Positions 53,958 to 62,827 of a DNA stretch of 64,000 nucleotides are shown here, in pieces. A program made the position numbers and the translations under genes. Position 1 is the first letter of the stretch. The number at the start of each line of letters is the position of its first letter. A model generated the notes under the pieces. The model did no database searches. It was given only the letters and a program-made list of their open reading frames with translations, and was not told where the DNA came from. This DNA comes from JACJWR01 sp964474045 (GTDB lineage Bacteria > Actinomycetota > Actinomycetes > S36-B12 > UBA10799). The stretch is taken from the NCBI GenBank assembly GCA_964474045.1, contig CAYYRC010000001.1, positions 1-64,000 on the forward strand. Reading direction: 5' to 3'.

Positions 53958-54075
53958 CAGGTCAAGAGAACCAGCGCCAAGCCTCAGCTTGCTGGTCTGC
54001 AACCCTCCTCCGCGGTGGGGTGCAACTGAGGAGACCGGGCCGGCCGCAACCGCGGATCGGCAAGCGCGGGTCACG
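53958..54075 (+). ncRNA. SAM-IV-type riboswitch ahead of metY
   Basis: The segment matches the SAM-IV layout: ggtca opens a P1 helix closed by agacc. Inside are ccagc-cc-aagc...gcttgctgg (P2 with kink-turn-like internal loop), a P3 region ccctcctccgcggtgggg, and the joining gcaac elements, followed by a 3' stem (gccgcaaccgcggatcggc) that can provide the SAM-IV pseudoknot. SAM-IV is an actinobacterial aptamer that represses methionine genes when S-adenosylmethionine is abundant, fitting metY-metX downstream. No clear terminator lies before metY, so control may be translational. Exact ends are approximate. Confidence 0.82.
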
Positions 54076-54162
54076 GAGACTTCCGGGCCCACTGGGCTGC
54101 GCCCGGGTTGGTCTAGGCCTATCCGGGTGCGGTCGAGCGAGACTCAGAGATGAGGAAACCGC

Positions 54163-55479
54163 ATGTCAGACGGCTGGTCCTTCGAGACGCGCCAGATCCA
54201 CGCAGGTCAGACCCCGGACGGCGACACCAACGCCCGGGCCCTGCCGATCTACCAGACGACCTCGTACACGTTCAACGATGCGACCCACGCGGCGAACCTG
54301 TTCGGGCTCAAGGAGTTCGGCAACATCTACACCCGCATCATGAACCCGACCCAGGCGGTCGTGGAGGAGCGCGTGGCCTCGCTGGAGGGCGGCGTGGGTG
54401 CGCTGCTGGTCAGCTCCGGCCAGGCCGCGGAGACGCTGGCCATCCTCAACGTGGCCGAGGCCGGGGATCACGTCGTGTCCTCCCCCAGTCTCTATGGCGG
54501 CACCTACAACCTGTTCCACTACACGCTGCCCAAGCTGGGGATCGAGGTCACCTTCGTCGAGGACCCGGACGACCTGGACTCGTGGCGCGCGGCCGTGCGC
54601 CCGAACACCAAGGCCTTCTTCGGCGAGTCGATCTCCAACCCGAAGAACGACGTGCTCGACATCGCCGGTGTGGCCGGCGTCGCCCATGAGGCCGGCGTGC
54701 CGCTGATTGTGGACAACACCGTCGCCACCCCCTACCTCATCCGGCCCATCGAGTGGGGCGCGGACATCGTCATCCACTCGGCCACCAAGTACCTGGGCGG
54801 CCACGGCACGGCAGTCGCGGGCGTGATCGTGGATTCGGGCAACTTCGACTTCGCCGCCGACCCGGCCAAGTTCCCCCAGTACAACGAGCCGGACCCCAGC
54901 TACCACGGCCTGGTCTACGCCCGCGACCTCGGCGTCGGCTCGGACCTGGGCGCCAACCTGGCGTTCATCCTCAAGGCGCGCGTGCAGCTGCTGCGCGACC
55001 TCGGTGCGGCCGTTGCGCCGTTCAATGCCTGGCTGATCTCGCAGGGCCTCGAGACGCTGAGCCTGCGGGTGGAGCGTCACGTCCAGAACGCCAAGGCCGT
55101 CGCGGCGTGGCTGACGGAGCGCCCAGAGGTGCTCAGCGTCAACTATGCCGGGCTGGAGTCCAGCCCTTGGTACGCCTTGGGCCAGAAGTACGCGCCCAAC
55201 GGCACCGGCGCCGTGCTGTCCTTCGAGATCGACGGCGGCGTGGAGGCGGGCAAGGCCTTCGTCGAGGCGCTGGAGCTGCACAGCCACGTCGCCAACATCG
55301 GCGATGTGCGCTCGCTGGTCATCCACCCGGCCTCCACCACGCACTCCCAGCTGACGCCCGAGGAGCAGCTTGCCGCCGGGGTTACCCCGGGCCTGGTCCG
55401 GCTCGCGGTCGGCATCGAGAACATCGATGACATCCTGGCCGACCTCGACGCCGGGTTCCGCGCAGCCAAGAGCGAATGA
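54163..55479 (+). CDS. metY: O-acetylhomoserine sulfhydrylase
   Basis: The 438-aa Cys/Met-metabolism PLP enzyme has FETRQIHAGQTPDGDTNARA, SSGQAAETLAILN, VDNTVATPYLIRPIEWGAD and PLP-Lys209 in HSATKYLGGHGT. The family makes homocysteine from O-acetylhomoserine and sulfide. It is the first gene behind the SAM riboswitch, and its stop overlaps the metX start by 4 bp (ATGA), so the two steps of homocysteine synthesis are encoded in one operon. Confidence 0.95.
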   Translation: MSDGWSFETRQIHAGQTPDGDTNARALPIYQTTSYTFNDATHAANLFGLKEFGNIYTRIMNPTQAVVEERVASLEGGVGALLVSSGQAAETLAILNVAEAGDHVVSSPSLYGGTYNLFHYTLPKLGIEVTFVEDPDDLDSWRAAVRPNTKAFFGESISNPKNDVLDIAGVAGVAHEAGVPLIVDNTVATPYLIRPIEWGADIVIHSATKYLGGHGTAVAGVIVDSGNFDFAADPAKFPQYNEPDPSYHGLVYARDLGVGSDLGANLAFILKARVQLLRDLGAAVAPFNAWLISQGLETLSLRVERHVQNAKAVAAWLTERPEVLSVNYAGLESSPWYALGQKYAPNGTGAVLSFEIDGGVEAGKAFVEALELHSHVANIGDVRSLVIHPASTTHSQLTPEEQLAAGVTPGLVRLAVGIENIDDILADLDAGFRAAKSE

Positions 55480-56693
55480 TCGGGCTGATGACGACCGGCG
55501 CCGGCGCCGCCGCGACGACCCCTCCCCGGGTGTCGCGGCGGGCCGGCGTGCCCGGCCGTCGATACACGCACTTCGGAGCCCTCGACCTGGAGCTCGGAGG
55601 TCAGCTGCCGGAGGTCACGGTCGGCTACGAGACCTACGGGACGCTCAACCGCGCTGGCGACAACGCCGTGCTGGTGCTGCACGCCCTCACCGGGGACGCC
55701 CACGCCGTCGGCGAGGCCGACGCCGGGCACGTGACGCCGGGCTGGTGGGACGCGGTGGTCGGACCGGGCAGGGCGATCGACACCAACCGCTGGTTCGTGG
55801 TGTCCAGCAATGTGCTGGGCGGTTGCCAGGGCACCACCGGCCCGTCCTCCCTCGCCCCGGACGGGCGCGCCTATGGCTCGCGCTTCCCCCGGGTCACCAT
55901 CCGCGACCAGGTGCGGGTCGAGGCGATGCTGGCCGACTACTTGGGTGTGGAGCGCTTCGCCCTGGTCGCCGGCGGCTCCATGGGCGGCATGCGCGCCCTC
56001 GAGTGGTGCCTGCTGTATCCCGACCGGGTGGAGGCGGCGTGGGTGTCGGCGAGCTCGGCCTACGCCACCGCCGACCAGATCGGGCTGCAGACCGCGCAGA
56101 TCCAGATCATCGCCAACGACCCTGACTGGCACGGCGGCGACTACGCCGAGCACGGCGCCGTGCCGTTGGCGGGGATGGGGCTGGCGCGCCGGGTGGCGCA
56201 CCTGAGCTATCGCACCGAGCAGGAACTCGCCGTGCGCTTCGGCCGTTCGGCGCAGGAGGGCGAGCAGCCCCTGGGCGCCGCCACCGTCGGCCAGGCCTAC
56301 GGTGTGGGCGTCGGGCATCGCTATGCGGTGCAGAGCTACCTGGACCACCACGGGGACAAGATCGGCGGGCGCTTCGACCCGGGCACCTACGTCACCCTGA
56401 CCGACGCCATGAACACCCATGACGTCGGCCGCGGCCGCGGTGGCGTGGAGGCCGCATTGGCCTCGATCAGCGTGCCGATGGTGGTGTCTGGAATCGACTC
56501 CGACCGCCTCTACCCGCTGTACCTGCAGCAGCAGATCGCCGACCTGGTGCCCAGCTCAGGTCCGCTGCGGGTGATCGAGTCGCCCTACGGCCACGATGGC
56601 TTCCTGCTGGAGTCCGATGCCATCGGCGAGCAGCTGGGCGAGGCCCTGCAGCTCGTCGTCGGCCATCGGCCCACAGATGCTCACTGCGCCTGA
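55476..56693 (+). CDS. metX: Homoserine O-acetyltransferase
   Basis: The 405-aa alpha/beta-hydrolase-fold transferase has NRWFVVSSNVLGGCQGTTGP (family signature), nucleophile VAGGSMGGMRALEW (Ser168), the Asp in GIDSDRLYP and the His in SPYGHDGFLLE. It acetylates homoserine with acetyl-CoA, supplying MetY. The ATG overlaps the metY stop. Its 3' end overlaps the convergent GH31 gene by 13 bp. Confidence 0.95.
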   Translation: MIGLMTTGAGAAATTPPRVSRRAGVPGRRYTHFGALDLELGGQLPEVTVGYETYGTLNRAGDNAVLVLHALTGDAHAVGEADAGHVTPGWWDAVVGPGRAIDTNRWFVVSSNVLGGCQGTTGPSSLAPDGRAYGSRFPRVTIRDQVRVEAMLADYLGVERFALVAGGSMGGMRALEWCLLYPDRVEAAWVSASSAYATADQIGLQTAQIQIIANDPDWHGGDYAEHGAVPLAGMGLARRVAHLSYRTEQELAVRFGRSAQEGEQPLGAATVGQAYGVGVGHRYAVQSYLDHHGDKIGGRFDPGTYVTLTDAMNTHDVGRGRGGVEAALASISVPMVVSGIDSDRLYPLYLQQQIADLVPSSGPLRVIESPYGHDGFLLESDAIGEQLGEALQLVVGHRPTDAHCA

Positions 56694-59011
56694 CCGACCG
56701 CCTTCAGGGCTGTCACGATCTGCTCGCCCACCGGGTCGCCCTGCTTGACGAAGGCCGCCGGCGTTCCGATGGGCGCCTGTACCACCGTCACCTGGTCGCC
56801 CTGGAAGGTCTCGCCGGTGAGGGCGTGCACCCACGTTCCGGGCGGGAAGGTCACTTGCACGCTGGTGGCGTCGTTGGTGGTGACCGGGGCCATGAGCAGG
56901 TGATCGCCCAGGAAGAACTGCATGTCGGCGGTAGCGGCTTTGGTGCCCGGATAGACCAGCCAGCCGTGCCGCACCGCCGGCATGCCATTGGCCTGGGCCT
57001 CCGCGAGCACGGTGGCCCGGTAGGGCTGTAGCGCCGCGTAGATCTGGCTGGCGCGGGCGAACTGGGCGCGGGTCTCGGGGGTGTCGTAGACCTGCTGGTT
57101 CTGCTGCGGGCGGTTCGTCTCGTGCGTGCGCATCCACACGCCGAAGGCCTGCAGCTCGGCCCAGCGGGCGTTGAGGTTGGGCGGCCGGACGTAGTTCTTG
57201 ACCACCGCGTTGATGCTGGTGTAGCCGCCGATGTCGCTGTGCCACAGCGGCGCGCCGGAGATGCCCCCGGAGTTCATGCCCAGCACCACGCTGGCCAGGC
57301 CATCCTGCTCGGCGAAGTCCACCATCTGGTCACCGGCCCACATGAGGGCGTTGGCCTGCGGGGTGCCCAGGTAGGACGATCGCATGAACGCCGCGCAGTC
57401 GGGCTGGCCGGCCAGCTCGCAGGCCTTCCGCACGGTGTCCGCCCATAGCTGCGGGTAGCGGTTGTGCTGCTCGGCGGCCGTGCCGACGGCCACGACCGCG
57501 TCCATCGGCAGCGCCTCGCCGAAGTCGGCCATGAAGCCCTTGGCGCCCACGCCGAACACCTCCGAGGCGATCACCCCCGCATACCAGTCCTGGGCAGCCG
57601 GGTTGGTGAGGTCCATCAGCCCCACGGGGAAGCCCACCGTCTGGACGACGTAGGGCTGACCCGCGGCGTCCTTCACCAGGAAGCCCTTCGCCGCGGCCTC
57701 GGCGTAGAGGTTGCGGATGCTGGGGTCGTTCTTGGCGGCTGCGTCGGCCAGGAAGGGGTTGACGTAGGTGAGCACATCGATGCCCTGGGCGGCGAAGTCA
57801 GCGACCATCTGGTTCCAGCCCGGGTACTGCTGCTGGTCCAGCTGCCAGGTCCACCAGAGCTGGGAGCCGAACGAAGTCTGGCGCTTACCGGTCCAGTCCT
57901 GCAGCCAGACGCCGGAGACCTTGGTGCCCGCCGCCTGCATGTCGCTGACGATGCCGCGCACCCGCTCGGTGCCGCCCTGCAGGCCCAGCACGGCGCCGTC
58001 CAGCGTCGCCTCGCTCAAGGCCGGTCGGGTCACGCCTGCGGCGCGCGCCTTGATCAGGTCGGCCGGGCTGTCCGCGGCGGTCGCCTCCGCCGACACGTGC
58101 GGCCCCCAGCTCTCGTAGGACACCTGACCGGATCGACTCAGGTCGGCGATCCCGAACGCGCCCGACGCCTGCACGTCGGCCAGCGCGAACGAGCGGTTGG
58201 CGCTCGTGACGTACGTCGGCCAGGAACCGTAGGTGGTGTATTTGTTGCCGCCACCCCAGTTGGTGATGTCGGCCAGGAACGTGATGGGTTGTTGCCCGCG
58301 GCCGATGCCCTGCTCCTGCACGAGCACGGGGAAGACCGCGCCGGATAGGTCCAGCGCCCGGTACTGCTCGCCGAAGCCGTAGACCTGCTCATCCTTGTCG
58401 CGCCCCGATGTGATGAGCGCGCTGGTGGGCGCCTTCCCGTCGGACGTCTCGCCCAGGTTCAGGTCCATTCCCAGCACGGTCACGGTCGGGGACTTCACCA
58501 CCGGCGACAGGGTCAGCGTGTAGGGGGCGCTCGTGTCGTCGCCGCGGACCTCGCCCTTGACCTGCACCGTGCCGGCCGACTCCGAGACGGAGGTGATCGT
58601 CTGGTCGACCAGGCGGTTGGACCGGGAGACCCGGGCCCAGAAGTAGCCGAACTTCTCGGTCCACGACACGTCGCCCACGCTGGCGCCCACGAAGGCTTGG
58701 CCGGGGTCGCTCGACCAGACCACCCGACCGCGGTCGTCGGCGACGGACAGGGCCGCCTTGTCCGCCTCGAGGGTCACCGTGAAGGGTCCCGCCTTCAGGG
58801 CGCCGGCGGCGGGGGCGGCACCCTCGCCGACGACGGACGCCGACCCGGGGCGCAGCGGATCCAGATGGTCCTGCGGCACCCGGTACCACAGGTAGCCCAC
58901 ATAGCCCGCCGCTGCCAGCACCACCACGAGAACGAGCGCGAGCAGCCCCAGCAGAAACTTCCGCAGCAGCGAACGTCGCTTCGGCGCCTCTGCGGGCGCG
59001 GGATCGGTCAT
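56681..59011 (-). CDS. Membrane-anchored GH31 glycosidase, sulfoquinovosidase-like
   Basis: The 776-aa protein has an N-terminal anchor helix (residues about 17-42) and a GH31 catalytic barrel outside the membrane. The nucleophile is in FMADFGEALP (about 496) and the acid/base in LWHSDIGGYTS (about 592). These, and VWLQDWTGKRQTSFG, resemble E. coli YihQ sulfoquinovosidase closely. In YihQ an Arg three residues before a Trp (GKRVMW) grips the sulfonate; here the sequence is GSQLWW, so the Arg is Gln and the substrate is probably a different alpha-glycoside. TACATC upstream of the ATG is a possible leaderless -10. It is divergent from the phosphoesterase gene. Confidence 0.85.
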   Translation of the reverse strand: MTDPAPAEAPKRRSLLRKFLLGLLALVLVVVLAAAGYVGYLWYRVPQDHLDPLRPGSASVVGEGAAPAAGALKAGPFTVTLEADKAALSVADDRGRVVWSSDPGQAFVGASVGDVSWTEKFGYFWARVSRSNRLVDQTITSVSESAGTVQVKGEVRGDDTSAPYTLTLSPVVKSPTVTVLGMDLNLGETSDGKAPTSALITSGRDKDEQVYGFGEQYRALDLSGAVFPVLVQEQGIGRGQQPITFLADITNWGGGNKYTTYGSWPTYVTSANRSFALADVQASGAFGIADLSRSGQVSYESWGPHVSAEATAADSPADLIKARAAGVTRPALSEATLDGAVLGLQGGTERVRGIVSDMQAAGTKVSGVWLQDWTGKRQTSFGSQLWWTWQLDQQQYPGWNQMVADFAAQGIDVLTYVNPFLADAAAKNDPSIRNLYAEAAAKGFLVKDAAGQPYVVQTVGFPVGLMDLTNPAAQDWYAGVIASEVFGVGAKGFMADFGEALPMDAVVAVGTAAEQHNRYPQLWADTVRKACELAGQPDCAAFMRSSYLGTPQANALMWAGDQMVDFAEQDGLASVVLGMNSGGISGAPLWHSDIGGYTSINAVVKNYVRPPNLNARWAELQAFGVWMRTHETNRPQQNQQVYDTPETRAQFARASQIYAALQPYRATVLAEAQANGMPAVRHGWLVYPGTKAATADMQFFLGDHLLMAPVTTNDATSVQVTFPPGTWVHALTGETFQGDQVTVVQAPIGTPAAFVKQGDPVGEQIVTALKAVGQAQ

Positions 59012-59150
59012 GCCATAGATGTACCGCCAACGGGCCTCCCGCGGCCACCTATCCGCACTGTTCGCTTCCGAGTTCGGCACACAATGGCGGTTTCTTTGTG
59101 ATAGCAAGTCCTTCGGGATGGGCTCACAGGCGCCCTCGAAGGGAGTAACA

Positions 59151-60956
59151 GTGTCTTCAGCACTGACACGCAGGGGGTTCCTGGGCCTCAGCGCCGCCCT
59201 CGCGGCATCGTTCGGGCTGCCGCGGGACGCCCTGGCGCGCACGCTCGCGGAGCCCGCCGCGCCCGCCGATGTGCCGTCGACGCTGCGGCAGACGATCCTG
59301 CAGCGCACGGTCGCCCAGAAGAACAACTACCGCACGCTCACGACGGGTCCCGGCGAAGCTCCGATCGTGCGCCCGGACCTGGTCGCTGCTGACCCGGCGC
59401 CCGGCCGAGTGGCGGCTCGGCGTTCCCTGGCCTACCTGGGCCACACCTCGGACATCCACATCATCGACGCCCAGACTCCGGGCTGGCTCGATCCGGTGGC
59501 GGCCTTCGACTTCACGCTGCTGCCCGGCGTCTGTCGCCCGCAGGAGACGATGTCGGTGCACGTGCAGGGAGCCATGATCCAGGCGCTCAACGATGTGGCG
59601 CTCAGCCCCATCACGGGGGCGCCCATGCTGGCTCTGCTCAACACCGGCGACAACTCCGACCGCCTGAGCAACCTGGAGCTGCGCTGGTATATCGACCTGT
59701 TCGACGGCAAGTCCGTCACCCCCAACAGCGGCGCACCGGACAAGTACGAGGGCCCGCAGGCGTGGTCCGAGACCACCTACGCCTACCACCCGGACGATCC
59801 CAGCAACGACCCCTACGGCACCTATGGCTTCCCCACCATCCCCGGGCTGCTGGAGGCAGCCGTGACCAGCTCGGTGAAGTCGCCAGGTAGCCCGGCCCCC
59901 TGGTACACCGTCTACGGCAACCACGACACCACTCTCAACGGCACTTTCGAGATCGACTCGTCGTTCCGCAACCTGGCCACGGGCAGCCAGCGCGGCTACG
60001 CCTTCCCCGGGTTCGCGTCCAGCCTGTTCCGCGGCATGGCGACCGACATCAGCGCCACCACGCGGCTGATCGATGCGCTGCGCCAGCAGTTCGGCAACAA
60101 CCCGGGCTTCAAGACCGTCACCGCCGACCCGGCGCGCAAGATGCTGGGCGGCGTGGAGTTCATGCAGCAGCACCTCGACACCCCGGATAACCCCGGACCG
60201 GTCGGACACGGGTTCACGCAGGAGAACATCGACAACAAGACCACCTACTGGCAGGCCGACGTCGGACCCGCGCTGCGGCTGTTCGGCCTCGACACCTGCA
60301 ACCAGGTGGTGGGAGCCGATGGCGCGGTTCCGCAGTCGCAGTTCGACTGGCTGCAAGCGCAGCTGAAGCAGGCGCAGACCGACGGCAAGCTGGCCATCGT
60401 GCTCAGCCACCACAACAGCCTCACGCTCGAGAACACCGCCCACAACGTGTTCGACCCGGGCGAGACGCTGATCCACGGCGAGGAGTTCGTGGACATGTTG
60501 CTGCAGTACCCGAACCTGGTGGCGTGGCTCAACGGCCACACGCACATCAACACGATCCAGGCGCACCCCAAGAAGGGCGGCGTCGGCGGGTTCTGGGAGA
60601 TCACCACCGCATCGTGCATCGACTACCCGCAGCAGGCTCAGGTGGTGGAGCTGGTGGACAACAAGGACGGCACGATGTCGATCTTCTGCGTCGTCCTGGA
60701 CCACGCCTCGCCGGCGGCCTGGAACCCTGGCGACTTCTCACAGGTGGGTTTGGCGTCGCTGAGCCGCGAGCTCGCGTCCAACGACTGGTCGGCGGACCCG
60801 CTGATGCGGCGGGGCTCGCCGCTGGACCGCAACACCGAGTTGCTGCTGCCGGCGCCGTTCGACCTCTCTTCGATCACCGATGCGGCGCTTGAGACCGAGT
60901 TCGCAACCCGCAAGGCGCAGGTCGCCGCTGCGGCCAGCCAGGGAGGATCCCAATGA
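59151..60956 (+). CDS. Tat-exported metallophosphoesterase (TIGR03767-like)
   Basis: The 601-aa protein begins with a Tat signal (TRRGFLGLSAALAASFGLP). The calcineurin-like fold has HTSDIHIIDAQ, LNTGDNSDRL, YTVYGNHDTTL, LSHHNSLTLEN and LNGHTHINTI, all five metal-binding motifs, with the order and inserts of the actinobacterial TIGR03767 family. It probably hydrolyses a phosphoester or nucleotide outside the cell. The GTG at 59151 follows AAGGGAGTAACA, better than the longer frame to 59019. The next gene overlaps by 4 bp (ATGA), giving a three-gene operon. Confidence 0.9.
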   Translation: MSSALTRRGFLGLSAALAASFGLPRDALARTLAEPAAPADVPSTLRQTILQRTVAQKNNYRTLTTGPGEAPIVRPDLVAADPAPGRVAARRSLAYLGHTSDIHIIDAQTPGWLDPVAAFDFTLLPGVCRPQETMSVHVQGAMIQALNDVALSPITGAPMLALLNTGDNSDRLSNLELRWYIDLFDGKSVTPNSGAPDKYEGPQAWSETTYAYHPDDPSNDPYGTYGFPTIPGLLEAAVTSSVKSPGSPAPWYTVYGNHDTTLNGTFEIDSSFRNLATGSQRGYAFPGFASSLFRGMATDISATTRLIDALRQQFGNNPGFKTVTADPARKMLGGVEFMQQHLDTPDNPGPVGHGFTQENIDNKTTYWQADVGPALRLFGLDTCNQVVGADGAVPQSQFDWLQAQLKQAQTDGKLAIVLSHHNSLTLENTAHNVFDPGETLIHGEEFVDMLLQYPNLVAWLNGHTHINTIQAHPKKGGVGGFWEITTASCIDYPQQAQVVELVDNKDGTMSIFCVVLDHASPAAWNPGDFSQVGLASLSRELASNDWSADPLMRRGSPLDRNTELLLPAPFDLSSITDAALETEFATRKAQVAAAASQGGSQ

Positions 60957-61363
60957 GAAGGCTGACCATCGTCGCGGCAGCCGGCGTCGCCGTCGCCGGG
61001 CTGGCCGGCTGCTCGCAGGTCCAGCAGTTGCAGCCGGTCGCCGGCGACGCCGAGATCTCGGTGCGGGCCACCACGATCGACGTCGCTCTGGGCGCCGGCC
61101 TGACCTTCAAGTCAGCGCCCACGTGCGAGTTCTCGGGGACCCACTTCAACTGCCAGGGCCTCGCCACCGACGGCCGCGCGGTGATCGGGGAGGCCGACCA
61201 GTACACGACGCCGGAGGTCCCGGAGCAGTACAAGGCCGACTTGCCGAAGGATGCGGCCGCCGCGGACAAGTTCATCGTCATCAAGGTCACTGCCGGCGAC
61301 GCCACCCTCTACCAGGGTCTGACCGGCAAGATCCTGGAGCAGAACGCGAGGACAGCCCAATGA
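60953..61363 (+). CDS. Small lipoprotein, DUF4333-like
   Basis: The 136-aa protein has a signal peptide ending in lipobox LAGCS (Cys about residue 20). The mature part has two more cysteines (PTCEFSGTHFNCQG) that probably form a disulfide, then a helical C-terminus. The pattern resembles DUF4333-type lipoproteins. It is translationally coupled to the phosphoesterase upstream (ATGA) and the membrane protein downstream (ATGA), so the three probably act together at the envelope. Confidence 0.75.
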   Translation: MRRLTIVAAAGVAVAGLAGCSQVQQLQPVAGDAEISVRATTIDVALGAGLTFKSAPTCEFSGTHFNCQGLATDGRAVIGEADQYTTPEVPEQYKADLPKDAAAADKFIVIKVTAGDATLYQGLTGKILEQNARTAQ

Positions 61364-62097
61364 GCGACGTCGCCACCAAGCCCGCCGACAGCGGCTCCGC
61401 GCCCGCGCCCGCGGTGCCCAAGAAGTACGGCTTCTCGGCGCTGCTGACGGGGCTGGCCCGGATGTGGCGCGGGACTGCCCCGGCCCTGATCGTGATCATC
61501 GTCAACGCGATCGTGCAGGCGGTGCTGGTCTTCTGGAACGCTGGTGTGGGCCTGAATGCGCCCTTCATCATCTCGTTCATCATCTCGTTGGCGGTGCTCC
61601 TGGTGTCCTTCGCGGTCCTCAGCCGCACAGCGCTGGAGGCCGTGGACGGGAAGGTGTCGCTCTCCGGCGCCATGTCGTCGACGACCCCGATCCTGGGCAA
61701 CTTCGTGCTCTGGGCCGTGGTGCTGTTCGTGCTCGTGACGATCGGTTTCATGGTCTATCCGTTCCTCGGGCTGCTGGTTGCCTGGCTGTTGGCCTTCCTG
61801 GCCCCGGCCGCGGCAGACGGGCAGAGGAACGCGATCGGGGCTAACTTCCGGGCTCTCAAGGATCGCTGGGGGCGCTGGCTCATCACCTCGATCCTGCTGA
61901 CCATCGGTGGTCTGATCATGTTCCTGCTCATGGCCGTGAACGTGTTCTTCATCCATGGCTTCATGGCCTCGCTCATCGGCTGGCTGGTGCTGGGCCTGGT
62001 CGCGTGGTGGCTGCTGACGGCCTGGTCGGCGATCTACCGCAGCACCAAGGTCGGCGCAGCCGGCGGAGCCGATGCGGCGCCCGCCGACGGCGACTGA
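61360..62097 (+). CDS. Polytopic membrane protein of unknown function
   Basis: The 245-aa protein has about six hydrophobic segments (including APALIVIIVNAIVQAVLVFW, FIISFIISLAVLLVSFAVL and SILLTIGGLIMFLLMAVNVF) with short loops and no recognised catalytic motif. It is the last gene of the phosphoesterase-lipoprotein operon. It could be a partner or anchor for these exported proteins; function is unknown. Confidence 0.75.
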   Translation: MSDVATKPADSGSAPAPAVPKKYGFSALLTGLARMWRGTAPALIVIIVNAIVQAVLVFWNAGVGLNAPFIISFIISLAVLLVSFAVLSRTALEAVDGKVSLSGAMSSTTPILGNFVLWAVVLFVLVTIGFMVYPFLGLLVAWLLAFLAPAAADGQRNAIGANFRALKDRWGRWLITSILLTIGGLIMFLLMAVNVFFIHGFMASLIGWLVLGLVAWWLLTAWSAIYRSTKVGAAGGADAAPADGD

Positions 62098-62140
62098 GCG
62101 CCATTCGTGCGGGCGCGGGTCGCGCACGTCCACTACACTG

Positions 62141-62155
62141 CGTAATATACGTTCC
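62141..62155 (+). promoter_or_regulatory. TetR gene promoter and near-palindrome
   Basis: A -10-like TAATAT (62143-62148) lies in the near-palindrome cgtaatatacg, an AT-rich island about 40 bp before the regulator's start. TetR regulators commonly repress themselves at such sites. Confidence 0.4.
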
Positions 62156-62191
62156 ATGCGGGGGAGCGCAGCACGAGAGGTGTGAGTGACG

Positions 62192-62827
62192 ATGAGTGGC
62201 AGGCGTAGCAGGGCGGAGACCCGCGCCAAGATGATCGATGCGGCCATCGCTGTGTTCTCCGAACGTGGCTATGCAGGTGCCTCGATCGAGGCGATCGCCC
62301 GCGAGTCGGGCATGACGATCGGGGCGCTGTACTCGAACTTCAGCGGTAAGCGCGACCTCTTCATGGCGGCGCTGCGTGTGAGCACCGGCAGGGGCGCCGA
62401 CCCGGGGCCGCAGCAGCTCGACCCCGACGTCGTCGCCAACTCCCGCGAGCGGCTGGTCGCCGACGGCGCCGCCTTCATGACCCAGGTGCGGGCGCAGCCG
62501 CAACGCTTCCGGCTCCTGGTGTGGTCGATGATGGACGCCGCCAACGACGCCGACGTGCGCTCGGTGGTGGTGGAGGTTCTGCGCGAGCAGCGCCAGCTCC
62601 AGAGCGATCTGCTGGCGGACGTCATCACCCCCGAGTCTGGCGGGCTGACCACGGACCAAGGCGCCGTCGCCCTCAACAGTATGGCGATCGGCTTCGCGCT
62701 GCAGCAGATGGTGGACCCGGAGCTGGTGGGAGCTGCCGAAGGCGCCGAGGCCCTGCGCGTCTTCGTGTCGACCATCGCCGGCGAAGCGGCTCCGGCCGTG
62801 GCTACCGGGGCAGACGCGTCAAGGTGA
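62192..62827 (+). CDS. TetR/AcrR-family transcriptional regulator
   Basis: The 211-aa protein begins with the TetR helix-turn-helix (AKMIDAAIAVFSERGYAGAS, IEAIARESGMTIGALYSNFS, GKRDLFMAAL), then a helical ligand-binding domain of about 150 residues. The effector is unknown. ATG 62192 is preferred, with GAGAGGTG upstream; GTG 62186 is possible. Likely targets are itself or the operon upstream. Its stop overlaps the convergent transglutaminase gene by 26 bp. Confidence 0.88.
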   Translation: MSGRRSRAETRAKMIDAAIAVFSERGYAGASIEAIARESGMTIGALYSNFSGKRDLFMAALRVSTGRGADPGPQQLDPDVVANSRERLVADGAAFMTQVRAQPQRFRLLVWSMMDAANDADVRSVVVEVLREQRQLQSDLLADVITPESGGLTTDQGAVALNSMAIGFALQQMVDPELVGAAEGAEALRVFVSTIAGEAAPAVATGADASR

